This document shows, piece by piece, positions 1 through 6,026 of a DNA stretch of 6,528 bases. The notes beneath the pieces are model-generated. The model searched no databases, had not been told where the DNA came from, and worked only from the letters and a program-made list of their open reading frames with translations. Numbering within the stretch: position 1 is the stretch's first letter; each line of letters begins with the position of its first letter. Made by a program: the position numbers and the translations under genes. Source of the stretch: an uncultured Paraburkholderia sp. (lineage in GTDB: Bacteria; Pseudomonadota; Gammaproteobacteria; Burkholderiales; Burkholderiaceae); the NCBI GenBank assembly GCA_937917025.1, contig CALFSF010000016.1:1-6528 (forward strand), in the 5' to 3' direction.

Positions 1-255
1 GTCTCGCCGCGCGCGGCGGCGTGCAGCAGGGTGGCGCTGCGCGGGGCGCGCTGGATCTCCGTAGGCCGCCTGGACACCAACACCACCGGCCTGCTGCTGC
101 TGACGACGGACGGCGAACTCGCCAATGCATTGATGCACCCCTCCAACGAAGTCGAACGCGAATACCTGTGCCGCGTGCACGGCGAAGTGCCGGATGAAAC
201 GCTGGCGAAACTGAAAAGTGGCGTGCAACTGGAAGACGGCGCCGCGAAGTTCGAC
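1..255 (+). other. rluB: Segment derived from an RluB/RsuA-family rRNA pseudouridine synthase gene
   Basis: This is the 5' segment of the chimeric ORF. Family members of this type modify a uridine in 23S rRNA. The segment covers the central catalytic region (GRLD at residues 22-25 counted from base 1, then the LLLLTTDGELA and HPSNEVEREY blocks) and ends in VQLEDGAAKFD, which resembles the E. coli RluB stretch VQLEDGPAAF. Residues 1-14 do not clearly match the family; the region before GARWIS is variable in homologues, so they carry little information. RluB is favoured over RluE, RluF or RsuA by the LEDG block and the EREY spacing, but this rests on recalled family patterns. Confidence 0.75.
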
Positions 256-447
256 ATCATGGACCGCATGCTCGCGCTGTGCGGCAAGGGACTCGGCATT
301 CTGTTCATCTCGTCGGAAGTCAGCGAGGTCGTGCGCGTGAGCCATCGCGTCGCGGTGCTGCGCGACCGCCGCAAGATCGCGGAAGTGGCGGGCAACGTCT
401 CGAACGAAGACGACATCTATCGACTCATTGCAGGAAGCGCCGAATGA
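1..447 (+). CDS. Chimeric partial ORF: RluB-family pseudouridine synthase fragment joined in frame to the C-terminus of a YtfR-like sugar ABC ATPase
   Basis: The frame is open from the window edge to the TGA at 445-447 (148 residues), so the true start is not visible. Residues ~15-84 (counting from base 1) look like an RsuA/RluB-family 23S rRNA pseudouridine synthase: GARWISVGRLD with the family's catalytic Asp in GRLD, then NTTGLLLLTTDGELA, LMHPSNEVEREY and VQLEDGAAKFD. From about residue 82 it becomes the last part of a ribose/galactofuranose-type ABC ATPase: KFDIMDRMLALC, GILFISSEVSEVV, HRVAVLRDRRKIAEV and IYRLIAG. The synthase lacks its C-terminal part (the NREVRRLW-type region). The ATPase lacks Walker A, the signature motif and Walker B. 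Neither activity is expected from this product. The stop overlaps the ytfT-like start by 4 bases, as expected for the genuine 3' end of ytfR. Nature could be a rearrangement, a pseudogene or a misassembled contig end; I cannot tell which. Confidence 0.8.
   Translation, partial: VSPRAAACSRVALRGARWISVGRLDTNTTGLLLLTTDGELANALMHPSNEVEREYLCRVHGEVPDETLAKLKSGVQLEDGAAKFDIMDRMLALCGKGLGILFISSEVSEVVRVSHRVAVLRDRRKIAEVAGNVSNEDDIYRLIAGSAE
241..447 (+). other. ytfR: Segment encoding the C-terminal end of a YtfR-like sugar ABC transporter ATPase
   Basis: This is the 3' segment of the chimeric ORF. It matches the end of the second nucleotide-binding domain of double-NBD sugar importers (RbsA/MglA/YtfR class). 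After the missing DEPTRGIDVG-type Walker B/D-loop comes KFDIMDRMLALC, then GILFISSEVSEVV (the SSE switch region that replaces the H-loop in this family), HRVAVLRDRRKIAEV and a terminal IYRLIAG. The segment runs directly into the ytfT-like gene with an ATGA overlap, so it is the native upstream partner of the permeases. The upstream ~430 residues expected of a ~500-residue ATPase are absent and rluB-like sequence replaces them. Confidence 0.75.
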
Positions 448-1475
448 AGACACCAACCTGGCTGGGGCGCGAGGGCGCCGAACGACAGCTTCTGTGGCCG
501 TGCGTGACGCTCGTGCTGCTGTTTCTGCTCGACCTGTGGGTCAATCCGGGTTTCCTGTCGATCCGCATGCTCGACGGGCATCTGTTTGGCGCGCCGATCG
601 ACATCCTGAATCGCGCGGCGCCGCTCGCGCTCGTCGCGACCGGCATGACGCTCGTGATCGCGACGCGCGGCATCGATATCTCGGTCGGCGCGGTGGTGGC
701 TATCGCGGGCGCGGCGGCCGCCGCGACGCTGTCCACCACCGCGATACCGACGCCCGCGCTCGTCGCGCAGGCGCTGTGCGCGGCGCTCGTGGTCGGCGTG
801 CTGAGCGGGATGTGGAACGGGCTGCTGGTGTCGTTCGTCGGCATGCAGCCGATCATCGCGACGCTGATCCTGATGGTGGCCGGGCGCGGCGTCGCCCAGT
901 TGCTCACGGCCGGGCAGATCATTCCAATCGGCGCGCCCGGTTATCTGTTCGTCGGCGGCGGCTATCTGTTCGGTATCCCGTTCTCGGTCTGGGTCGCCAC
1001 CATCGCGGTGCTGGCGACGGCGCTGCTTGTCGAAGGCACGGCGCTCGGACTCTTTATCCGCGCGATCGGCGTGAATCCCGTCGCGACGCGGCTGGTCGGC
1101 CTGCGCTCGAAGGCGATTGTCTTTGCGGTGTACGGGTTTTCCGGGCTGACGGCGGCGATGGCCGGCATCCTGATCAGCTCGAACGTGCGCAGCGCCGACG
1201 GCAACAACGCGGGCCTCCTGCTCGAACTCGACGCGATTCTTGCCGTGACGCTCGGCGGCACGTCGCTGCTGGGCGGGCGCTTCAGTTTCGCCGGGACGGT
1301 GCTCGGCGCGCTCATCATCCAGACGCTCACGTACACCACGTATTCGATCGGCGTGCCGCCCGAGGCGACGCTCGTCGTCAAGGCGGCGGTCGTGCTGGCG
1401 GTCAGCGTGATCCAGTCGCCTTCGGCGCGTGCGATGGCGATGACGCTCTTCACGCAGCGCGGGGTGGCGCGATGA
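444..1475 (+). CDS. ytfT: Sugar (galactofuranose-type) ABC transporter permease, YtfT-like
   Basis: An inner-membrane permease of 343 residues, close to E. coli YtfT (about 341). In E. coli, YtfT pairs with YjfF and the ATPase YtfR to import galactofuranose delivered by the binding protein YtfQ. Seen in sequence: FGAPIDILNRAAP (48-60), then GMTLVIATRGIDISVGAVVA (67-86), LILMVAGRGVAQL (141-153), the cytoplasmic-loop region AIGVNPVATRLVGLRSK (207-223), and ELDAILAVTLGGTSLLGGRF (261-280). All fit the BPD_transp_2 permease family and YtfT in particular. Hydrophobic stretches suggest eight to ten membrane segments, for example 17-33, 59-74, 104-122, 136-157, 177-198, 222-243 and 309-325. The ATG at 444 is chosen because it overlaps the upstream TGA (ATGA) and follows AGGAAG at a good distance. 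The open frame upstream of it is shadow. Substrate is inferred from homology only. Confidence 0.92.
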   Translation: MKTPTWLGREGAERQLLWPCVTLVLLFLLDLWVNPGFLSIRMLDGHLFGAPIDILNRAAPLALVATGMTLVIATRGIDISVGAVVAIAGAAAAATLSTTAIPTPALVAQALCAALVVGVLSGMWNGLLVSFVGMQPIIATLILMVAGRGVAQLLTAGQIIPIGAPGYLFVGGGYLFGIPFSVWVATIAVLATALLVEGTALGLFIRAIGVNPVATRLVGLRSKAIVFAVYGFSGLTAAMAGILISSNVRSADGNNAGLLLELDAILAVTLGGTSLLGGRFSFAGTVLGALIIQTLTYTTYSIGVPPEATLVVKAAVVLAVSVIQSPSARAMAMTLFTQRGVAR

Positions 1476-2587
1476 GCCGCGTTTCAGCCATGTTCGCGCG
1501 CGTGTTCGATCCGCGCACGTTGCCGCTCGCCGTGACGATCGCGCTTTTTTGCGCGCTCTTCGGCTTCGGTTCGGTGATGTACACCGGGTTCTTCTCGTGG
1601 CAGGTGCTGCTCGATCTGCTCGTCGACAACGCGTTCCTGCTGATCGTCGCGATCGGCATGACGTTCGTGATCATCGCCGGCGGGATCGATCTGTCGGTGG
1701 GCTCGGTGGTCGCGCTCACGACGATCGTCGAAGCGGTGCTCTCCGAGCACATGCATCTGTCGGTGTGGATCATCCTGCCGGTCGTGCTCGTGATGGGCGC
1801 GCTGTTCGGCGCGGTGCAGGGCGCGCTGATTCATTTCTTCCGGTTGCAGCCGTTCATCGTGACGCTTGCGGGGATGTTTTTCGCGCGCGGCATGTGCTTT
1901 CTCATCACCACGCAATCGATCACGATTTCCGATTCGACCTTCAAGGCCATTTCCGCGTATCGGCTGAAGATCGGCACCGGCTCCGTGAGCGCAAACGTGC
2001 TGATCGCGCTCGCGGCGCTCGTCGCGGCGATCTTCATCGCGCATTTCACGCGCTTCGGGCGCAACGTCTACGCGATTGGCGGCAACGAGCGCTCTGCGCT
2101 GCTGATGGGCTTGCCGGTTGCGCGCACGAAAGTCGGTGTCTATGCGCTGAGCGGATTCTGTTCCGCGCTGGGCGGCGCGGTCTTCACGTTCTATGTGCTC
2201 TCGGGATACGGTTTGCAGGGGCAGGGCATGGAACTCGACGCGATCGCCGCCACGGTGATCGGCGGGACGCTGCTGACGGGCGGCGTCGGCTATGTGATCG
2301 GTTCGCTGTTCGGCGTCGGCATTCTCGGCACGATCCAGACGCTGATCACCTTCGACGGCACGCTCAGTTCGTGGTGGACGCGCATCGTGATCGGCGCGCT
2401 GCTGTGTGCGTTCTGTCTGCTGCAACGGTTGATCGAGCGCCACGCGCGCGGCGCGCGCCGGGCTGGCGGGACGCCTTCGGTTGCAACGGTGGATCGCAGT
2501 CGCGTTCACGCGTCCCGCGATGAGGCACCGGCCGATTCCGGTTCAAGGCCCGACGCGATGGGCGGCTTGCAGAACGCGGGAAGATAA
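1472..2587 (+). CDS. yjfF: Sugar (galactofuranose-type) ABC transporter permease, YjfF-like, with extra C-terminal tail
   Basis: The second inner-membrane permease, 371 residues, predicted to form the channel with the YtfT-like protein. Diagnostic blocks match E. coli YjfF: LLVDNAFLLIVAIGMTFVII (49-68) followed by GGIDLSVGSVVAL (70-82), LVMGALFGA (106-114), FIVTLAGMFFARG (128-140), TRFGRNVYAIGGNERSA (193-209), GMELDAIAATVIGGTLLTGG (252-271) and the terminal FDGTLSSWWTRIVIGALLCA (294-313). The ATG at 1472 overlaps the ytfT stop (ATGA) and has GGGGTGG just upstream. The frame is open for ~348 codons before this ATG, but that stretch is high-GC shadow of ytfT and carries no family similarity. 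The family core ends around residue 322; the last ~45 residues are polar, rich in Arg, Ala, Gly, Ser and Asp, and not a feature I know from YjfF (E. coli about 331 residues). No cognate binding-protein gene is in the window. Confidence 0.92.
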   Translation: MSRVSAMFARVFDPRTLPLAVTIALFCALFGFGSVMYTGFFSWQVLLDLLVDNAFLLIVAIGMTFVIIAGGIDLSVGSVVALTTIVEAVLSEHMHLSVWIILPVVLVMGALFGAVQGALIHFFRLQPFIVTLAGMFFARGMCFLITTQSITISDSTFKAISAYRLKIGTGSVSANVLIALAALVAAIFIAHFTRFGRNVYAIGGNERSALLMGLPVARTKVGVYALSGFCSALGGAVFTFYVLSGYGLQGQGMELDAIAATVIGGTLLTGGVGYVIGSLFGVGILGTIQTLITFDGTLSSWWTRIVIGALLCAFCLLQRLIERHARGARRAGGTPSVATVDRSRVHASRDEAPADSGSRPDAMGGLQNAGR

Positions 2588-2687
2588 GCGGGCGACATGG
2601 CCTGGCCGTTGCGCTGTTCGTGTATTGAACGCGTTGCGGCAGGGAGTTGCCGTCGGTCTTGACGAACCCGGGCGCGGAGCCAGGTGC
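2588..2687. other. Convergent intergenic gap between the sugar transporter and malonate decarboxylase operons
   Basis: 100 bases separate the yjfF-like TAA (2585-2587) from the mdcH stop (2688-2690, minus strand). No gene is supported here. It holds a small inverted repeat, CGGCA (2637-2641) and TGCCG (2648-2652) around a 6-base loop, and most of a larger hairpin (2667-2698). Since the flanking operons converge, no promoter is expected and none is evident. Confidence 0.7.
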
Positions 2688-2698
2688 TCAGCGCCGGG
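2667..2698. terminator. Candidate bidirectional transcription terminator hairpin at the convergent junction
   Basis: An imperfect inverted repeat. CCC (2667-2669), GGCGC (2671-2675) and GAGC (2677-2680) pair with GCTC (2686-2689), GCGCC (2691-2695) and GGG (2696-2698). The loop is CAGGT, with one bulged G at 2670 and one G/A mismatch. That gives 12 pairs, nearly all G-C. It sits exactly where both operons must end, but neither strand has a run of T after it, so it is not a textbook intrinsic terminator. It overlaps the mdcH stop codon and last codons. High-GC sequence produces such stems by chance, so confidence is modest. Confidence 0.35.
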
Positions 2699-3626
2699 CT
2701 GCCTCGATGCGACGGCGCACCGTCGCGCCGAGCCGTTCGCACGCGATGGTGTTCGCCGCGAGCGCGGAGACGTCCGGAAAGGCTTCCCGCGTGATGTCGG
2801 TCAACACCTGCCCTGGCGACGCTTCGAGCACGACACGCGTACCCATTTCGATCATGACCGTCAGCGCGTCGAACCAGCGCACGGTGTAGCGCATGTTGGT
2901 CGCGAGATCGTCGCGAATCGCGTCGGCGGTATGGAGCGGGCGGCCGCCGCGATTGCCCACGTACGTACTTATGGGCGCGCTAAACGGAATCTCTTTCGCG
3001 AAGTCGAGTAGCGCGTCGCTTGCATGCGCGAGCAGTTCACAGTGCGAAGGCACGCTGACCGCGAGCCGGGTCGCCCTGCGCGCACCCGCGTGAAGCGCGC
3101 GTTCGATGAACCTGTCGAGTGCCGCGTCGGCGCCCGCCATCACGATCTGGCGCGGCGCGTTGACGTTGCCGATATACACCTGCGTGCCGCTTTCGCGTGC
3201 GTGACCGGCGGCGAGCTGCTCCAGCTCGTGTTCCGTCAGCCCGCTGACCGCGGCCAGGCCGTAACCCGACGGATACGCCGTTTCCATCAGCTCGGCGCGT
3301 CTGCGCACCATGCGCAGCGCGTCGTCGAACGCGAGTGCGCCGCAGCTCACCGCAGCCGCATAGGCACCGACGGAAAGCCCGGCGCTCACGTCCGGCGTCA
3401 GATGTTCCGCGGCGAGTGCGCGCACGGTCGCGACGCCCGCGACGACCATCCCGACCTGCACGGCGACCGTCGAGCGAAGCGCTTCGGCCGTGTCGAGTGT
3501 CAGGACATCGAGGTTCAGCACATGTGACGCTTCATCGAGCGTCGCTTTTGCCGGGGCATACGCGGCGAGGCGGCGCAGATAACCGTCCTGCTGCGCGCCC
3601 TGGCCGGGGAAGACAAAGGCGAGCAT
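2688..3626 (-). CDS. mdcH: Malonate decarboxylase-associated malonyl-CoA:ACP transacylase (epsilon subunit)
   Basis: A 312-residue FabD-like acyltransferase. In malonate decarboxylase systems MdcH moves malonyl from malonyl-CoA to the dephospho-CoA-type prosthetic group of MdcC, which starts the catalytic cycle. Seen: N-terminal FPGQGAQ (6-12 region), nucleophile elbow GLSVGAYAAA (83-92) with Ser85 as likely catalytic Ser, the Arg-rich MVRRRAEL (106-113) carrying the malonyl-carboxylate-binding Arg, NVNAPRQIVMAG (154-165), and VPSHC (192-196) with likely catalytic His195. GLSVG rather than FabD's GHSLG is typical of the MdcH branch. The ATG at 3626 is chosen because MLAFVFPGQG begins the domain directly and the ATG overlaps the mdcG stop by one base (TGATG); an in-frame start at 3653 would add nine residues inside mdcG. 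It is the last gene of the cluster in this window. Confidence 0.93.
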   Translation of the reverse strand: MLAFVFPGQGAQQDGYLRRLAAYAPAKATLDEASHVLNLDVLTLDTAEALRSTVAVQVGMVVAGVATVRALAAEHLTPDVSAGLSVGAYAAAVSCGALAFDDALRMVRRRAELMETAYPSGYGLAAVSGLTEHELEQLAAGHARESGTQVYIGNVNAPRQIVMAGADAALDRFIERALHAGARRATRLAVSVPSHCELLAHASDALLDFAKEIPFSAPISTYVGNRGGRPLHTADAIRDDLATNMRYTVRWFDALTVMIEMGTRVVLEASPGQVLTDITREAFPDVSALAANTIACERLGATVRRRIEAARR

Positions 3627-4336
3627 CACGCAACGTCCATCTTGACGGACCACGCATCGGCAACGAGACGCGGGCCGTGCGCGTGACGCGCCATTACATG
3701 CGCCTTGCCGGCGGCAAGCTCGACGAGCGCGATGCCGCCCGCGGGTGTTTCGAGTTGTGCGTCGATGCGAACGCCTGCGCGTCCGGCGTGCACGTGCAAT
3801 TCCGCCAGCAACGCGAGCGCGGCTTCATGCGACAGGCGCTCCGGCGCGCGTATCAGCAGATCGAGATCGCTCGATGACGTCACGGTGGGCACCTGCGTCG
3901 CAAGCTCGAAGCCCGCGCTGCCGGCCGGTCCCCAGACCAGCGCGTTAAGGACGACCGCGTCGCGCCGCAATGCCGCGAGTGCGGCGAAGGCCGGCAGCGT
4001 GCGTCGGTCCGGCGCGGGCGTGACGTCAACGAGATCTTCTGGGGCGAACACGGTTTCGACGTCCGCATCGTGCGCCCACGCGCCGTGGCGCTCGGACCGG
4101 CTCTTTCCCCGAATGCCGATCGCGATGAAACCCTGCGCGACCTGCGCGCGCCGCACGACGCCGAACGGCGCCCGCGAGAACGCATCGCGCACCCACGCAG
4201 GCTCGCCGTCGAAGTGACGCAGGCCGCGCAGTTTCAGCAGATCGTGTGCGCGCCGCTGCACGCCGCACGAATGCGCGGCTCGCGCCGGTTCATCGACGGC
4301 GAGGTCTGCAACCGGCGGCGCGGCGCGGGTCCGCAT
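3626..4336 (-). CDS. mdcG: Malonate decarboxylase holo-ACP synthase (phosphoribosyl-dephospho-CoA transferase)
   Basis: A 236-residue cytosolic nucleotidyltransferase. It transfers the phosphoribosyl-dephospho-CoA moiety from the triphosphate precursor made by MdcB onto a Ser of apo-MdcC, releasing diphosphate. Seen: HDLLKLRG (31-38), PAWVRDAFSRAPFGVVRRA (46-64), GIRGKSRSERHGAW (74-87), VWGPAGSAGFELA (134-146), SSSDLDLLIRAP (154-165) whose D157-x-D159 fits a metal-binding pair of the nucleotidyltransferase type, VELAAGKAHVMARHAHGPRL (205-224). The ATG at 4336 overlaps the mdcE TGA by one base, the same TGATG arrangement as at the mdcG/mdcH joint, so I prefer it. It leaves about 28 residues before the conserved HDLL block. 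A GTG at 4261 (MQRRAHDLL) is an alternative start, without a visible ribosome site. The reading frame extends far upstream over mdcE, but that is shadow. Confidence 0.9.
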   Translation of the reverse strand: MRTRAAPPVADLAVDEPARAAHSCGVQRRAHDLLKLRGLRHFDGEPAWVRDAFSRAPFGVVRRAQVAQGFIAIGIRGKSRSERHGAWAHDADVETVFAPEDLVDVTPAPDRRTLPAFAALAALRRDAVVLNALVWGPAGSAGFELATQVPTVTSSSDLDLLIRAPERLSHEAALALLAELHVHAGRAGVRIDAQLETPAGGIALVELAAGKAHVMARHAHGPRLVADAWSVKMDVA

Positions 4337-5148
4337 CACGCATCCCACTGTTCGGCGAGGCGGCGGCGCACTTCGATCGAAGCCGCCCGCGTTGCTTTCG
4401 CGTTGCCGGACTGGAGCCGGTGAGACAGATCGCGCGATCCCTCGCGTGCCGCTCGCGCCGAATCGACGAGCACCTGACGCACGCGCTCGATCTGCGCTTC
4501 GCTGGGCGCATCGGCGTCGATGCCTTCGATCAACTCGTCGAGCAGCCCCAGCTTCGCGAACGACGCCATCGAATACGACATCGGCACGATCTTTTCGCCG
4601 AGCGCATCGAGTGCCTCGACGGTGCGTCGCGTGACGCGCGCGGCGGCGTCCTTGCCCATCGCGTGAACCATCGTGCCCGGCGCGTCGAGCGCGACGATGC
4701 GATTCGCCTGATAACCGTGCGCGAGAAACGCGCCGGACATCGCCGGCCCGACGATCAGCGCCACCACCGGGTGACCGGCGTCGCGTGCGCACGCGTACGC
4801 ATCGACGGTCGCCGCGCACGCGAGGTGGATGCCGAGCATCTCCTCGCGATAGCCGTACGCCTGGCTCTTCACGTCGACGATCGCGATGATCGGCCGGCGT
4901 TGCGCGGCGTGCGCGTCGGCGGCGATCGTCTCGCGCACCGCGCGGGCGAGCTGCCATCCCTGTTCGAGACCGACGACGTTATCGACCGCGCGCGGAAAGC
5001 GGTTCCGCGCATCCGGCACGACCGTGATGAAGCGCGCGGGTTCGCCACCCAGCGCGGCATCGGCGCTCCACACGGGCGCCGCCGTCAACGTTTCGCCGGC
5101 CAGTGCGTGAAACCATCGCGCGCCGCGCGTCATTGTCGTGTCGTTCAT
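4336..5148 (-). CDS. mdcE: Malonate decarboxylase gamma subunit (malonyl-S-ACP decarboxylase component)
   Basis: A 270-residue crotonase/carboxyltransferase-fold protein. With MdcD it decarboxylates malonyl-S-ACP to acetyl-S-ACP and CO2, without biotin in this system type. Seen: RFITVVPDARNRFPRA (39-54), IIAIVDVKSQAYGYREEM (87-104), VVALIVGPAMSGAFLAHG (128-145) with the Gly-rich oxyanion-type turn, IVALDAPGTMVHAMGK (151-166), and PMSYSMASFAKLGLLDELIE (189-208). Length and motif order fit MdcE of Klebsiella, Pseudomonas and Burkholderia. The ATG at 5148 overlaps the mdcD stop (ATGA) and is preceded by AGGGAGG four bases upstream, the clearest ribosome site in the cluster. The product ends in EQWDA next to the mdcG start. 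The plus-strand long open frame lying over this gene has no family resemblance. Confidence 0.95.
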   Translation of the reverse strand: MNDTTMTRGARWFHALAGETLTAAPVWSADAALGGEPARFITVVPDARNRFPRAVDNVVGLEQGWQLARAVRETIAADAHAAQRRPIIAIVDVKSQAYGYREEMLGIHLACAATVDAYACARDAGHPVVALIVGPAMSGAFLAHGYQANRIVALDAPGTMVHAMGKDAAARVTRRTVEALDALGEKIVPMSYSMASFAKLGLLDELIEGIDADAPSEAQIERVRQVLVDSARAAREGSRDLSHRLQSGNAKATRAASIEVRRRLAEQWDA

Positions 5149-6026
5149 GCGTCCTCCCTGCTGCCAGCGGCTGAATGGAAAACCGCGCGCATCGATTCAG
5201 GCGAGACCGTTGCCGGGTCGATTTCACCGAGCCGCGAGAGATACGCGGCGACGTCCTCGCTGCGATGCGTGGCCGGCACGCCGCGCGCAAACGCCTGTCG
5301 CACGGCGTCGTACACAGCGTCGGTGTCGTCCGGAACCAGCATGTCGGCGAGGCCGGTCGCCGCGCGCTGTTCGCCGCCGATCAGTTGCCAGATGCGACGC
5401 CGGTCGCTCGCGTCGAGTTCGTCGATGCCGGCTTCCTGTTCGATGACCTCGGGGCCGTTCATGCCGAGCCGTCCCTGTTTCGTCACCACGAGATACGAGC
5501 ACAGCGCCGCCGCCAGCGACATTCCGCCAAAGCAGCCGACCATGCCCGCAACCACGCCGACCACCGGGACGTGGCGCCGCAATGCGACGATCGCCGCCTG
5601 GATTTCGGCGATCACCGCGAGGCCGAGATTCGCTTCCTGCAATCGCACGCCGCCGGTTTCGAACAGCACGACGGGCCGCACGATCCTGCCGCGCTCGCAG
5701 TCGCGCAGCGCCAGTTCGAGCGCGCCGGCGATCTTGCTGCCCGACACCTCGCCGATGCTGCCGCCCTGGAACGCCGATTCGATCGCGGCCACGACGGCGG
5801 GTTCGCCGTCGATCGTGCCGCGCGCGATCACCACGCCGTCATCGGCCTGGCAGACGATGCCCTGCATCGGCAGCCACGGCGATTCGATGCGGTCGAACGG
5901 GCCGAGCAGTTCGCGGAACGTGCCGGCGTCGAGCAGCGCGCGCGCGCGTTCACGCGCGGACAGTTCGATGAAGCTGTCGTGCAGCAGCGCGGGAACAGCC
6001 ATCACAGCCGTGTCGGTCGTGCTCAT
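5145..6026 (-). CDS. mdcD: Malonate decarboxylase beta subunit (malonyl-S-ACP decarboxylase component)
   Basis: A 293-residue carboxyltransferase-fold protein that forms the decarboxylase core with MdcE. Seen: SFIELSARERARALLDAGTF (18-37), the region ending LLGPFDRIESPWLP (40-53), VVIARGTIDGEPAVVAAIES (65-84), FQGGSIGEVSGSKIAGALE (86-104), VVLFETGGVRLQEANLGL (119-136), the Gly-rich VVAGMVGCFGGMSLAAAL (158-175), GRLGMNGPEVIEQEAG (185-200), and WQLIGGEQRAATGLADMLVP (213-232). This order is characteristic of MdcD, and the length fits the family. The ATG at 6026 overlaps the mdcC stop (ATGA) and has GGGAGA upstream; the 3' end overlaps the mdcE start by four bases. The tight overlaps fit the near-equal amounts of MdcD and MdcE needed for the complex. 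No missing key region is visible. Confidence 0.95.
   Translation of the reverse strand: MSTTDTAVMAVPALLHDSFIELSARERARALLDAGTFRELLGPFDRIESPWLPMQGIVCQADDGVVIARGTIDGEPAVVAAIESAFQGGSIGEVSGSKIAGALELALRDCERGRIVRPVVLFETGGVRLQEANLGLAVIAEIQAAIVALRRHVPVVGVVAGMVGCFGGMSLAAALCSYLVVTKQGRLGMNGPEVIEQEAGIDELDASDRRRIWQLIGGEQRAATGLADMLVPDDTDAVYDAVRQAFARGVPATHRSEDVAAYLSRLGEIDPATVSPESMRAVFHSAAGSREDA

Noticed and set aside
5..18. Perfect 14-base palindrome CGCCGCGCGCGGCG near the window edge
   Set aside because: Such palindromes made only of G and C arise readily in this composition. It is close to a cut edge and has no associated element.
428..1471. Long open frame upstream of the yjfF-like ATG, which could suggest a fused 719-residue protein
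   Set aside because: The upstream translation is Arg/Ala-rich shadow of ytfT with no membrane segments. The ATG at 1472 with ATGA overlap and ribosome site is the natural start.
1484..2509. A 341-codon minus-strand open frame over the yjfF-like gene
   Set aside because: Its translation is dominated by Arg, Asp, Glu, Gln and His, typical of the antisense of a hydrophobic membrane protein in high-GC DNA.
2481..3093. Plus-strand open frames across the convergent junction and mdcH
   Set aside because: They overlap the well-supported mdcH gene on the other strand, lack ribosome sites, and have no recognisable domain.
4339..4957. Upstream extension of the mdcG reading frame over mdcE
   Set aside because: It translates to Arg-rich shadow. 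Family similarity begins only after the coupled ATG at 4336.
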